NCBI GenBank assembly: GCA_036346405.1
Contig: CM070553.1
Span: 70,955,686-71,019,685 of the forward strand
Reading direction: 5' to 3'
From: Phyllostachys edulis
Lineage: Eukaryota > Streptophyta > Magnoliopsida > Poales > Poaceae
Length of the DNA stretch: 64,000 nt
Shown here one piece after another: positions 1 to 12,588 of the stretch. Position 1 is the first letter of the stretch; each line of letters begins with the position of its first letter. The notes below the pieces were generated by a model. That model made no database searches, was not told the origin of the DNA, and saw only the letters and a program-made list of their open reading frames with translations. A program made the position numbers and the translations under genes.

Positions 1-3000
1 GAATAAGAATAAATAACATCTCACAATTAATTGTACGTAACAATCATCATGCCAAACCAATTCCCAAAACCCAAAATTAGAATAACTTCTATACAGTGAC
101 ATCAATCCAAGCGTTGTCCGTAGAATCGGGACACGGCTATTCAATAGTTTTAACCTCGCGGGGTGTACATCTTTACCCACATGACTTAGTTAGCCCGTAA
201 GCCTCCAAATAATAGCATACTTCCTTTGGTATGCCGTAGATAAACTAAGATTTGGTATTTTTCAACAAGTTAACATTATTGAGTTGGATGACCCATGTGA
301 GGTTAATCCCGCTTAAACCAAACTGATAGCATACATTCAACCGGGGCTCACATGTTGTACAGGGAATGCCGACCCAGTCAATTAAATGCAAACTCGTGTT
401 AGCCACACATATTACACATGATCGGGGCCTCAAGGAACGCATATGCGATGTAACACATCTACGCCTTACCCTTCTAAGAACATCCGATATCAATATAAGC
501 CCCACATGGCATACGACACGGCCAAGACTTAAGCATCTATGCCATATGAAATCAATACACATGTCCTTACTCTCCTGATCCAACTCAATAGCATTAACCC
601 TTTACTTAACCAAACAAATACCATACATCGCATGTGGAAGTACATTGGGGCTTGAATTGGGCCGTCGAGTTCACCTTAATCAATCCGCATAAGACATCCA
701 CATTTCCCAATTCTCGTGCACAAAGGCACCATCACTAGCATCCACTTGTCCAGATTTGAATTAATGGATAACAGATTGAAGCATTTCCAAATCAAATAAA
801 CTCGAACAAAGATCAAATTATATAAATCATTTGTTGTTCCTAAGTCGACAAGCTAAGCTTGCCAAACTCTAACGCTCTATGGATCGCATGGCTACAAAAG
901 TTAAAACTAAATATAATAACATCACAACTAACTTAGGTTGAGTGTATGGTTGAATTAAGGATAAGCCACAAGATCAGGGTATAACTAACTAGAAACAGGC
1001 ATAAATAGATTTTTAGAAATTTGCATGCACAAAGGTCACCAGATTTTAGAATTCTACAGTTCAAAAGAATAGGTTCAACATGGTGCAGAGAGGAAGCTTG
1101 CCTTGATAGTAGTATATAACCTCTTGCTCAGGTTCTTGGGACTCAATAAAAGGCTCAACAATTTCAGAAGAACCAATATCTAAAAGAGAATAAAATCCAA
1201 TAAATACAGGAAAAGCAAGGAACAAGATGCATAAAAGAATGTATGATCAAAATGATAATGCATGGGTAGCAATATGCTTAGACTATATTTAATTCAATAA
1301 GGATAATAACCCATATGTACTACCTACTAACAAAGGCTACCCAGATTTTTAGATTTAGAAATATAGCTACGATGTCGTGTTTTATATACTAGAACAGACA
1401 AAGAATAAATAATTAGTTACTTAGCTTAACTCTATATAAATAAAATGCTACAGATAGCTAAGTGTATTAAATTAGTGTTGTGAGCTAACTAGTCATTTAC
1501 TACTTATTAATGTTAATTTGAGATTTAAGACTTTGTTGTCTCGTGTGGTCGGTTGGACCAATCACGTAAGTCTGCAAGGAGCTCTTTTACCATTTTGGTA
1601 GGCTTGAGAACCCACTTAACATAAAAGTTTTAAGTGACGTTGTAGTTATCTCGGGAAGTAGATAACACTAACACCCATTAATACCAATTATGTATGTTTG
1701 GTTCATGGAACTAAAAGCAAAGTGGTTGTTTGTTTGTTTAGACATCAATAAATAATAAGGAATCTTTACTATTATGGTTAGTGTAGAAACCATACAACTC
1801 ATTGATTATCTATCATTAGCAATGTAAGATATCGGACTCAATTTGTTGATGTTGTCGGTTTGACCAATAACTTTGAAACAAGAAAGTCTTTTACTCCTTT
1901 CTCGTTGACTTAGGAACTACACAACCCAAGGACTTAATTAAAGGTTAAAGTCGACAGGAAGTAATAATTACCATAACACACTCATGCCGATCTAACACAC
2001 CAACTATAGAAGGTAAGGCAATGGACTTTTTGTCTGCTGAACCGACAAACCAAAGAGAAAAGAAAAAGGTTTACACTAAATGATGTTCCAAAGGATCATA
2101 TAAGTCAAAAGGGTCTAAAATGATACTAGAGTTTATTTAGCCTTAACTAGACTAGCATCCTAACAAGAGAAACTCTATTTCTAGAAAATGATATGAAAGA
2201 CCTAAAAGTTATAAAAATAACTTTTCGCTTAAAAGAAGTTTGGAATATCTTATGAATCGCTGAGTGTTTGGAGAGGATAGCTAAAGTTCTTAGAGAACTT
2301 AAGCTAATGTATAAAGATTAACTCACCAACTAGTGTTTATAGATGAAAAGATCGCTTCTTGGTCAATGTAAAAGGTCCAAGTCCTTTCTTTGATTCTGAC
2401 CAAAACAAGAATGGTAGAACTAAGTCTCTAAAGACCATTAGTCACATTCTTGCTAAGAAAAGATGGAACTCAACTCACCCAAGTGAGGTTTTCCAAGATG
2501 AAGCTTCACACTCAAGTTGACAGGAGCAAGAGTCCTAAGTTCAACCTACAAGAAAATACCCAAAACCACCTTAGTATAAGATGTAGGTATGCTTGTAGTT
2601 GAACAAAGGTGGAAGAACAAGGAACTTCACCGCTAAGGAGATAAAGATAATGAGCTTCTCCTTGGTCAACAATGTCAAGTCCCAAGACTAAGGTTTATAT
2701 AGTGTATAGAGGTTATGGAGCAACCGAGAATGGTCTAGAGATCATGAGGTGGCACTAATGGATAGATATGAAGGGATAAATATCCTCAAAATACTGTGCA
2801 TCACCACCATTTCGGCTGCAACATAGCCTACGGTTGAACACCAGAGAGCAAATAAAATTCTGCCACTTACATGTGGGCCCCAGGAGTATACACAAATCAC
2901 GCAACAGCACGCAGGAACCAAAAGCTTGCCATCGACGCTGCGGGCCTGGGGCAAACCGGTTATGCACGCAGCACGCAGCGCACGCAGGGATTTCCATCGC

Positions 3001-3961
3001 ACAGCCACCGTTCGATCCCACACTTGCGGCTGTGATTCGGGGTGTTAAAACACGTTGAACCGGTATGGGTGAACGTGGGCCACACGATCTTCAACGAACG
3101 GCCAGATCGCGAGCAGCCCGAAGTGGTCCGAAAGTTACAATTCACGCGAGCCGTCGGATTTAGGTTTAACGGTCGCGATTCCACGGGAACTGCCGCGTCC
3201 GACGCCCAATCTGAGAGCCGCGGCGATCGCGAACCAACGGCCCAAGATGAGGCGCTCGCGAGAGCTCTTCGGCCCAAGGATTCCATCGCCGTTAAAGCGC
3301 GAATCAACGGCCCAGATCGAGGCGAGGTACGGCCGGTCCGAACGTCACCAACTAATCTGGCCCGTTCGCGCGAGAAGGAAAGGCTGAGATGGGCTGAACT
3401 TTGGACGCTGCAGGAGAGGGCGTGGCCGAGTCGGCAAGACGGGGGTTGGGTCCGACCAAGACAAGCCGAGCCGCTACAGTGCTAGACCGGGGTTAGGCCG
3501 GGAGGTTTGACCAGATTGAATTCAAAACTTCCAAACTTTGACTGGAGTTTTAAAATAGCAATTAAATTTGTAAAATCTTGAAATTTTGCAGAATCACCGG
3601 GAAGATATATTCCCAAATAAATTTTAAAATCACTGTTTCTTCTTTATAATTACATAAATAATTCATTTAAATCAACTAGGTTTATTTAAAGACAATTATT
3701 TTTCTGAAATCCAATTTAACTTCTGTAAATTCAACAAAATTATTTTTGGGCATAATACTTCATCTAGTTTTGAAATAAAATAATTCCCAGTCATAATACC
3801 AACCAGTGGATGGTATTTCCTTTTGAAATTTTGATCAGTTGGAGTTTGGAATTTAGAAATTTGAGGGAGATGAATTGTAACCTGTTGCCTAATTTGCCAA
3901 AATGAACAGTGATGCTGTGAACAGCACCTTATTACTGTTTATTAGGGCTGAGGCTGTTACA
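1..3961 (-). repeat. 3' LTR of element A (partial)
   Basis: This copy aligns with 9871-13838 along its whole length. It ends at 3961 with TGTTACA, which reads TGTAACA on the minus strand, directly beside a polypurine tract. The part near 3050-3480 is GC-rich and holds repeated AACGGCCCAGATC-like words; it is the promoter-proximal U3. The AT-rich remainder, 1-2650, is R/U5. No gene is supported here; the open frames near 3042-3485 and 2742-3307 overlap in opposite strands and match no protein family I know. Confidence 0.9.
2694..2703 (-). promoter_or_regulatory. TATA box of A 3' LTR
   Basis: The minus strand reads ACTATATAAA, with a GC-rich U3 upstream. The same site occurs in the other LTR at 12579-12588. 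Confidence 0.55.
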
Positions 3962-3978
3962 AACCTACCCCCCTTAAG
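3962..3978 (-). other. Polypurine tract of element A
   Basis: The minus strand reads TTAAGGGGGGTAGGTT directly before the LTR start TGTAACA. This is the expected plus-strand DNA primer of an LTR retrotransposon. Confidence 0.85.
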
Positions 3979-3980
3979 AA

Positions 3981-3998
3981 AATCTCGTCCCGAGATTT
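3981..3998. other. Inverted repeat next to the polypurine tract (A)
   Basis: The minus strand reads AAATCTCGGGACGAGATT, an AATCTCG/CGAGATT stem, between the pol stop and the polypurine tract. Families B and C carry the same dyad in the same place. Confidence 0.7.
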
Positions 3999-4159
3999 AG
4001 TGATTCAGAAGTTGGACAAAGATAGAATTGAAATGATGCTTTAAGAAATAAAACATCGGTTGTCTTTATTTCCTTCAAAGACAAGAACAAGATTTCACAT
4101 GACACATAGTGTTGTCATTACATTTTCTTTTTACATTGCTTTGTTTAATCTTGCCTTTC

Positions 4160-4595
4160 TTAATTCAAGGGCAAGTATTGAACAACAAAAAGATGGGGAT
4201 GCTCGATCTTCATCAGATCTTCGCGCTCCCATGTGGCTTCATCTTCTGAGTGATTAGCCCACTGAACTTTCAAGAACTTGACAGTGCGATTTCTGGTCCT
4301 ACGTTCCATTTTGTCAAGGATACGCACTGGTCGCTCTTGATACGAAAGATCCGGTTGCAGATCAAGATTCTCAAATGAAGTAGCCTCGGTCGGAACACGA
4401 AGGCATTTCTTTAATTGAGAGACATGAAAGGTATCATGTACGGCCGAAAGAGTGTCGGAAGTTCCAATCGATATGCCACTCCTCGTTTGCAATAATTCGA
4501 AAGGTCCGATATAGCGAGGTGCTAACTTCCCTTTCACTTGAAAACGATGAGTACCTTTCATCGGCGATACTTTAAGATAGACAAAATCATCTACC
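4160..4595 (-). pseudogene. pol: Element A pol: integrase C-terminal region and chromodomain
   Basis: This open frame starts with a GKLAPRYIGPF stretch typical of the integrase C-terminal domain. It continues through FHVSQLKKCLRVP to a chromodomain with the signature KFLKVQWANHSEDEATWERE near residues 95-114. Chromodomains of this type tether integration to chromatin marks such as H3K9 methylation; that role is known for the family, not shown here. The frame ends at a stop at 4160, about 200 bp before the LTR, as expected for the pol terminus. It is separated from the integrase core by a frame change near 4560-4600, so it is not joined to the rest of pol as written. Confidence 0.85.
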
Positions 4596-5180
4596 TCAAA
4601 GCTTAGTTCGAGACGGCGATGATCGGCATAGCTCTTTTGACGAGACTGGGCAGTTTTTAAACGGTCTCGAATCGCATTTAACTTGTTCTTCGGCTTCTAA
4701 AACCAAGTCTGGGCCAAAGAATGGTCTTTCACCGATTCTTGACCAATTCAATGGAGTCCTACAAGCTCTTCCATACAAGGCTTCAAAAGGTGACATTTGA
4801 ATACTTGCTTGGTAGCTATTGTTGTAGGAAAACTCCACATACGGCAAAGATTTCTCCCAATTCTTGCCATATGCTAAAACACGTGCTCTCGTAAGATCTT
4901 CCATTATTTGATTCACCCTTACGCTTTGACCATCGGTCCGAGGATGATAAGCGATCTTTGAAGGATAATTCAGTTCCCATTGCTTGATGAAGACAATTCC
5001 AAAATGGGAAGTGAATTGAGATCCACTATGCAAAACAATAACTTTAGGAACACCGTGGAGACAAACAATCCTAGCAATATACAACTCGCTAGTTGCTTGC
5101 CATTGAAATTGGTTCTAACAGGAGGAAATGAGCCACTTTCGTTAGTCGATCAATTATGACCCATATGGCATCAAACCCAT
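4596..5180 (-). pseudogene. pol: Element A pol: integrase core, one catalytic Asp altered
   Basis: Integrase catalytic core, which inserts the cDNA into host DNA. Visible landmarks are VCLHGVPKVIV, GSQFTSHFG, AYHPRTDGQSVRVNQ, and the FSYNNSYQASIQMSPFEALY block with RACRTPLNW. The Glu of VNQIMED, third residue of the DDE triad, is present. The second triad position, normally Asp in a SDRGSQFTS context, reads His here (LHSGSQFTS). The first Asp lies beyond a frame change near 5100-5170. With an altered triad and split frames this copy should not be catalytic, unless the altered codon is a base-calling error. Confidence 0.8.
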
Positions 5181-6282
5181 TCTCGGGACTTGGGAAGCCC
5201 GTAACAAAATCCATACCGACTTCTTCCCATTTCCATGGTGGAATAGGTAAAGGTTGAAGGGTACCAAAGAGGTTTCAAGTGCTCGCTTTAACCCTTTGGC
5301 AAATATCACATTCAAAGAACATATCGAGCAATTTGCCTTTTCATCTTGCTCCACCAAAATGTTTTCTTTAAGTCCTGGTACATCTTAGTACTTCCAGGAT
5401 GTATAGAAAACTTGGAATTATGAGCCTCTTTAAGAATTAGCTCTCTCAGCTGTGGATCTGAGGGTACCACTAAACGATTGCGATAACGAATGGTACCACG
5501 AGCATCTTCAGAAAATTCATTGGCTTTACCTGCCTTCATGTTTTCTTTGATCTCTGCTACCTCCGCATCAGTTTTCTGGGCCTCCAGAATCTGATCTTCG
5601 AGTGTTGACTTTACTTCCAAAGTAGCAAGAAATCCATCTTCGACCATTTCGAGACTTAAGCGCCGAAGGTCAGCACATAAGCTCTTAGTCAAAGGAAGTG
5701 TTGATAAGCAATTGCACTTTGTGACTTCTCGCCGAGCATCAGCCACAACATTAGCTTTGCCAGGATGGTAATGAATACCCATATCGTAGTCTTTGATCAA
5801 TTCAAGCCATCTTCTTTGTCTCATATTCAGATCAACTTGAGTGAATATGTATTTCAGGCTCTTATGATCAGTATATATTTCGCAACGATTGCCAAGAAGG
5901 TAATGTCGCCAAATCTTTAATGCATGGACTACGGCCGCCAATTCCAAATCATGGGTAGGATAATTAACCTCATGAGGTCGCATATCGCTCGATGCATATG
6001 CCACAACTCGACCCTCTTGCATAAGCACACACCAAGTCCATGGCGAGATGCATCACAATAGATATCAAAATTTTATGGATGTCCGAAGAGTGAGAATAGG
6101 AGCTTCAACAGGAGCTTTCTTAAAAGCTGAAAACTGTTTTCACATTCCACTGACCAAAAGAATTTGTTCTCTTTCTTCAAGAGCTGAGTCAGAGGTCTGG
6201 AAATCTTGGAAAAGTTTTCAATGAACCTACGGTAATATCCCGCAAGTCCAAGGAAACTTCGAATCTCTGGAACATTCTTGGG
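5181..6282 (-). pseudogene. pol: Element A pol: RT tail, RNase H and integrase zinc finger
   Basis: The frame at 5312-6028 opens with MLMQEGRVVAYASSDMRPHE and YPTHDLELAAVVHALKIWRH. It continues with the Ty3 RNase H block IYTDHKSLKYIFTQVDLNMR and IHYHPGKANVVAD. It ends in the integrase HHCC finger: EAHNSKFSIHPG supplies the histidines, and the Cys pair CDICQ follows after a one-base frame change at about 5312. Sequence 6030-6282 encodes the RT thumb/connection, including GLAGYYRRFIENFSK, read past the stop at 6283 and then shifted. RNase H removes the RNA template during reverse transcription. At least two frameshifts break the region. Confidence 0.82.
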
Positions 6283-7680
6283 CTACTTCCAGTCTAGTAC
6301 ATCCTGTACTTTGCTGGGATCAACAGTAATACCTCCTTCGGATAATACATGTCCTAGAAATGCCACTTGCTTGAGCCAGAAAGCACACTTACTAAATTTG
6401 GCATACAGCTGATGCTTGCGAAGTGTATCCAGCACAAGTCTCAAATGATGCTCATGCTCTTTAACAGACTTGGAGTAGATAACAATGTCGTCAATAAACA
6501 CAACAACAAACTTATCCAAGAAATCCATGAATACTGAATTCATTAGATTCATGAAATAAGCAGGAGCATTTGTTAGACCAAAGGACATAACAGTATACTC
6601 GTATAATCCATAACGAGTAGAAAATGCTGTTTTAGGAATATCCTCAGTTCTAACTTTGATCTGATGATAGCCCGATCGCAAATCAATCTTTGAAAAGACA
6701 CGGGCTCCAGTTAACTGGTCAAACAGATCATCAATTCGGGGAAGAGGATACTTATTCTTGATAGTAACCTCATTTAACGGACGGTAATCTACACACATCC
6801 GTAGAGTCTGATCTTTCTTTTTGACAAAGATGGCCGGGCATCCCCAGGGTGAGGAACTCGGTCGAATGAAGCCCTTGTCGAGCAATTCCCCAAGCTGTTT
6901 CTTCAATTCAAACAGCTCATTGGAAGGCATGCGATAAGGCCTTCTCGAAATGGGAGCAGTACCAGGGACTAGTTCAATCGCAAACTCTACTTCCCGATCA
7001 GGTGGCATACCGGGAAGTTCTTCAGGAAAGACATCCGGGTAATCACATACTACTGGTACTGACTCCAGAGTAGGGGTGGTATCAGCTTTCAATGCACCAA
7101 GATGAGAATGAACTGCTCTAGACTGAAAAATGACTGAAAGGCTATTTTTATTAGTAAGGGATATAGTTCTCTGGGCACAATTGATTTGGCCGAAATTCTG
7201 GGATAACCAGTCCATACCCAAAATGACATCTATCCCTTTAAAGTCTATCACAATCAGGTTGGCCCAAAAATCTACCCCTTCAATATTGATATTGACATTA
7301 AGGCAGATTTGATTAGTCATGAATACTGACCCTGGTGAGTGAATAATATGAGGTGGTTGAAGCAGATGCATGTCTAATTGGTGTTGAGTATTAAACTGCC
7401 TACTAATAAAAGAATGGGATGCTCCAGAGTCAAATAGAACAATAGCTGAACTGAAATTAACTAGGAGCATACCAAGGATAACCTCAGGTGTCTCGGCCGC
7501 TTCTTCAGCAGTCAATTGATTCACACGGCCACGGATAGGAACAGGGTCAGGCTTAACAACTATCTTCGGGGAAGGTGCAGGACGCACAGTAGCTGGAGAT
7601 GGCTGAACAGGTGGTAACCCTTTCGCCTTAGCAAAACATTGGTTCGCAAAATGTCCCGGGCGACCACAATGGTAACAAAT
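6283..7680 (-). pseudogene. pol: Element A pol: protease and reverse transcriptase, premature stop
   Basis: This is the longest coding stretch of the window, one open frame running from a CCHC knuckle into RT. The aspartic protease motif LFDSGASHSF lies near 7434 and the ILGMDWL block follows. RT begins near RRPYRMP and carries MCVDYRPLNEVTIKNKYPLP, FSKIDLRSGYHQI with the first catalytic Asp, and FIDD near 6485-6496, all intact. The frame closes at DVLDWK with a TAG. Homologous sequence carries on in the same frame just beyond it, so TAG probably replaced CAG by C-to-T at a CHG site. Protease and RT could fold, but the polyprotein is cut before RNase H. Confidence 0.88.
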
Positions 7681-8682
7681 CACCCCTACCGACATTGATA
7701 GCGTAGGTGGTGCAGGTCCACTAGGTCGGGACCGCCCAAATGGGTGGAGGTGGACGAAAAGCAAACACTGGCGCCCTGGGTGGAACTGGAGCTGGTGCTC
7801 GGAAAGATTGAGGTTGCCACAGCCGCGGTCTAACTGAACGACCACTATATGTGAACTGAGTGGCCTTCTGCCGCTTCCGTGAATCTTCCAAAGCCTTACT
7901 CTTGGTCTCAGCAATTATGGCTTTGTCCACAAGATGTTGGAAATTTCTGAAGTCTTGTATTGCCAAAGCCAGTTGCAGCTCCTCAGACAAACCATTCATA
8001 AAACGGTTTCGACGACGAGTGTCAGTCGAAACATCGTCAGGGGCATACCGAGCAAGAAAGTTAAACTCATGAAGATACTCGGTCACTGACTTTCGCCCTT
8101 GTTTGAGAGCGAGGAATTCCTGCTGCTTGAGCATCATCACTCCCTCAGGAATATGGGCCTCGCGAAAAGCCTCCATGAACTCAAGCCAGGTAGGAGTATG
8201 ACCAGTGGGTTGGATAGCCAAGTAATTATCCCACCAATTACTAGCTGGTCCAGTCAGCTGGTAGCTAGCATATAAGACCTTCTCTCTTTCAGAACATTGG
8301 GCAATGGTCAGCTTCTTTTCAATTTCCCGAAGCCAGTCCTCTGCTTCCAATGGATCCTGGGAGCTGGAAAACACTAGAGGGCTAGTTCGCTGAAAATCAG
8401 CGAGACTACCCTGACCATGTTGAACTCCTGCTCTACCAGCTGGTGTAGGAATAGCGGAGGTATTACGCGCAATTTGCTCCAATATGCGCGTCTGATCCAT
8501 GCGGTTGCGCTCAATTTGCATGAGCACGTCTGCCATAGTGGGTGGTGGAGGAAGTTCCTCTTCCTGACGACCACCTTGTGGACCATGAGATCCGGAAGGG
8601 TCACCGCTTCCCCGAGTCCGGAGAACAGGGTGGAGAACCTCTCCTCTTGTTGTGTTCGCGATCGAGTGGTTGGTCCTGTCAT
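7640..8682 (-). pseudogene. gag: Element A gag
   Basis: Gag builds the virus-like particle. I place the start at the Met at 8682 (MTGPTTRSRTQQEE), since gags of this clade start with similar basic, TRS-containing peptides. The frame then shifts near 8640 into the main frame, PPPPTMADVLMQIERNRMDQ onward. The retrotransposon gag core follows, with DPLEAEDWLREIEKKL, NWWDNYLA, EFLALKQGRKSVTEYLHEFN and FMNGLSEELQLALA. A second frame change near 7725-7780 is needed to reach the nucleocapsid knuckle CYHCGRPGHFANQC (CX2CX4HX4C) at about 7636-7677. A longer start at 8710 is possible but gives a non-homologous leader. Confidence 0.82.
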
Positions 8683-9102
8683 CCTGCTGCCATATAATGG
8701 TTAACAACATAACAAGGATACACTCGGGCTAACACATACAAGATTCTAAGATAGAAAAGAAATAATTACTAAATCTAATTGTGCATCATGCCATGACATG
8801 CAGCCAATTAACATCAAAACAACACCAAGCCGAGTACAAACAAAAAGGGCGGCCCTACTTTATTAACACCTTAAGTCCAAATACACAAGTCGGCCACTCA
8901 TCTACAAGAGAAAAGACAAGGTAGGTAAGAGACTGATCTTGGAAAATCAACAGAAAGATGGATAAGAATTGATACTAAAAGAAGATAAGGAATAAAAGAT
9001 AGCAGACTTAGATCTTTAGAAATTAATTTAAGTTAAAATAATGTCACAGAGACTCACTAAAGGCAACAACCATGCTAATTCTATCCTCACAGTAAACAGT
9101 AT
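8683..9102 (-). other. 5' untranslated leader of element A
   Basis: Noncoding sequence between the primer-binding site and the gag start. It is AT-rich and should hold packaging and dimerization signals; I recognise none. Confidence 0.6.
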
Positions 9103-9115
9103 GCTCGATACTAAC
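9103..9115 (-). other. Primer-binding site of element A
   Basis: The minus strand reads GTTAGTATCGAGC, a degraded match to TGGTATCAGAGC, the plant tRNA-iMet complement. It sits just inside the LTR end. Families B and C read GTTGGTATCGAGC here. Confidence 0.65.
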
Positions 9116-10006
9116 GTCAGTGAGACCCTCAAATATTGAATGTGCGAATTATAAATTACACTTGGTAGCATAATTCTTAATTAAGGAACAGTGTAATGTC
9201 CTTAATAAAAATCATACTAGAAGCATAATCATAATAAGTAACAATCCAACATTTAGGTTCCCGGATATATGCCATGCAATAGTTCCCAGGATTAGTGACT
9301 ATTGCGCATATATCCTTAATCAACATTGCATCAATCACATACAAGTCATACATTCACATAATTATACATTAATTATTACATCTCCAAATTCGGTTGCTAC
9401 AGTACCAGATTGCTACAGTAACAGAAATATGAACAGATGACCTTGGGTCATTAACAAAAAGAGCAACAGCGGAAGCAAAAGAATAAAAACAAAACCACCA
9501 ATGGCCCCATCATCCCGCAGGCTATTGCGTGGAGAATAAAACTAGCACTACTCGTTAGCGTCACCCACATCGGCGCTAACGGGCATCTCATACAGATATC
9601 CATCCTCACCGCAACAAGAGGTTTATAAAACCCCGAGTACGAAAGGTACTCAAAGAAGACTTACACAAACTAATAAAAGAAAGTGGTTGTTAGAACCTAT
9701 ACAATGGAATAGAAAGTATATATGCATAAGGTTGACAACAGAAGGTTTAAATGGTTCAGTTTGCATAAAGCGATACATCTTAACCTACAATTGCTATATT
9801 TTGATAGAGCAGTTTTAATAAATTGATTTGGACTAAAACAGTGAATAAGTGTAGTTGTAAACATAAACAGTAACAAGAATAAATAACATCTCACAATTAA
9901 TTGTACAGAACAATCATCATGCCGAACCAATTCCCAAAACCCAAAATTAGAATAACTTCTATACAGGTGACATCAATCCAAGCGTTGTCCGTAACCGGGG
10001 ACACGG

Positions 10007-10018
10007 CTATTCGAATAG
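10007..10018. other. Intact 12-bp palindrome in A LTR
   Basis: CTATTCGAATAG is its own reverse complement. It is followed in element orientation by GCC..GTCC..GGT..GGAC. The same core occurs in families B, C and D. Confidence 0.75.
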
Positions 10019-12578
10019 TTTTAACCTGCGGGTGTACATCTTTACCCACATGACTTAGTTAGCCCGTAAGCCTCCGGAATAATAGCATACTTCCTTTGGT
10101 ATGCCGGCCGGGTAAACTAAGATTTGGTATTTTTCAACAAGTTAACATTATTGAGTTGGATGACCCATGTGAGGTTAATCCCGCTTAAACCAAACTGATA
10201 GCATACATTCAACCGGGGCTCACATGTTGTATAGGGAATGCCGACCACCAATTAAATGCAAACTCGTGTTAGCCACACATATTACACATGATCGGGGCCT
10301 CAAGGAACGTACATGCGATGTAACACATCTACGCCTTACCCTTCTAAGAACATCCGATATCAATATAAGCCCCACATGGCATACGACACGGCCCAAGACT
10401 TAAGCATCTATGCCATATGAAATCAATACACATGTCCTTACTCTCAGATCCAACTCAATAGCATTAACCCTTTACTTAACCAAACAAATACCATACCTTT
10501 GCATGTGGAAGCACGTTAGGGCTTGAATTGGGCCGTCGAGTTCATCCTTAATCAATCCGCATAAGACATCCACATTTCCCAATTCTCGTGCACAAAGGCA
10601 CCATCACTAGCATCCACTTGTCCAGATTTGAATTAATGGATAACAGGATTGAAGCATTTCCAAATCAAATAAACTGAACAAAGATCAAATTATATAAATC
10701 ATTTGTTGTTCCCAAGTCGACAAGCTAAGCTTGCCAAACTCTAACGCTCTATGGATCGCATGGCTACAAAAGTTAAAACTAAATATAATAACATCACAAC
10801 TAACTTAGGTTGAGTGTATGGTTGAATTAAGGATAAGCCACAAGATCGGGGTATAACTAACTAGAAACAGGCATAAATAGATTTTTAGAAATTTGCATGC
10901 ACAAAGTCACTTTGTATTTTAGAATTCTACAGAGTTCAAAAGAATAGGTTCAACATGGTGCGAGAGAGAAGCTTGCCTTGATAGTAGTATATAACCTCTT
11001 GCTCGAAGTTCTTGGGACTCAATAAAAGGCTCAACAATTTCAGAAGAACCAATATCTAAAAGAGAATAAAATCCAATAAATACAGGAAAAGCAAGGAACA
11101 AGATGCATAAAAGAATGTATGATCAAAATGATAATGCATGGGTAGCAATATGCTTAGACTATATTTAATTCAATAAGGATAATAACCCATATGTACTACC
11201 TACTAACAGTGGCTACCCAGATTTTTAGATTTAGAAATATAGCTACAGTATCAGGTTTTATATACTAGAACAGGACAGCAACAAATAATTAGTTACTTAG
11301 CTTAACTCTATATAAATAAAATGCTAGATAGCTAAGTGTATTAAATTAGTGTTGTGAGCTAACTAGTCATTTACTACTTATTAATGTTAATTTGAGATTT
11401 AAGACTTTGTTGTCTCAGGTGGTCGGTTGGACCAATCACAGAAGTCTGCAAGGAGCTCTTTTACCATTTTGGGTAGGCTTGAGAACCCACTTAACATAAA
11501 AGTTTTAAGTGACGTTGTAGTTATCTGGGAAGTAGATAACACTAACACCCATTAATACCAATTATGTATGTTTGGTTCATGGAACGAAAAAGCAAAGTGG
11601 TTGCTGTCGGTTTAGACATCAATAAATAATAAGGAATCTTTACTATTATGGTTAGTGTAGAAACCATACAACTCATTGATTATCTATCATTAGCAATGTA
11701 AGATACTGGACTCAATTTGTTGATGTTGTCGGTTTGACCAATAACCTGAAACAGTAAAAGTCTTTTACTCCTTTCTGGTTGACTTAGGAACTACACAACC
11801 CGAAGGACTTAATTAAAGGTTAAAGCTGACAGGGAAGTAATAATTACCATAACACACTCATGCTGATCTAACACAGTCAACTATAGAAGGTAAGGCAAAA
11901 TGGACTTTTTGTCGGTTGAACCGACAAACCAGCAGAAAGAAAAAGGTTTACACTAAATGATGTTCCAGTGATCATATAAGTCAAAAAGGGGTCTAAAATG
12001 ATACTAGAGTTTATTTAGCCTTAACTAGACTAGCATCCTAACAAGAGAAACTCTATTTCTAGAAAATGATATGAAAGACCGAAAAGTTATAAAAATAACT
12101 TTTCAGTTAAAAGAAGTTTGGAATATCTTATGAATCAGTGAGTGCTGTGAGAGGATAGCTAAAGTTCTTAGAGAACTTAAGCTAACAGAAGTAAAGATTA
12201 ACTCACCAGCTAGGGTTTATAGATGAAAAGATCAGTTCTTGGTCAACAGAAAAGGTCCAAGTCCTTTCTTTGATTCTGACCAAAACAAGAATGGTAGAAC
12301 TAAGTCTCTAAAGACCATTAGTCACATTCTTGCTAAGAAAAGATGGAACTCAACTCACCCAAGTGAGGTTTTCCAAGATGAAGCTTCACAGCTCAAGTTG
12401 ACAGGGAGCAAGAGTCCTAAGTTCAACCTACAAGAAAATACCCAAAACCACCTTAGTATAAGATGTAGGTATGCTTGTAGTTGAACAAAGGTGGAAGAAC
12501 AAGGAACTTCACTGCGAAGGAGATAAAGATAATGAGCTTCTCCCTTGGTCAACAATGTCAGAAGTCCCAAGACTAAGG

Positions 12579-12588
12579 TTTATATAGT
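12579..12588 (-). promoter_or_regulatory. TATA box of A 5' LTR
   Basis: The minus strand reads ACTATATAAA about 1.25 kb into the LTR. It is the probable start of the genomic RNA, with initiation near 12550. Confidence 0.6.

Noticed and set aside
3042..3485. 147-codon open frame in the GC-rich part of A LTR
   Set aside because: It lies in LTR U3, overlaps open frames on the other strand, is broken in the second LTR copy, and has no recognisable motif.
3962..9120. Endogenous pararetrovirus
   Set aside because: Long LTRs, integrase and chromodomain are present, and no movement or coat protein is seen, so this is an LTR retrotransposon.
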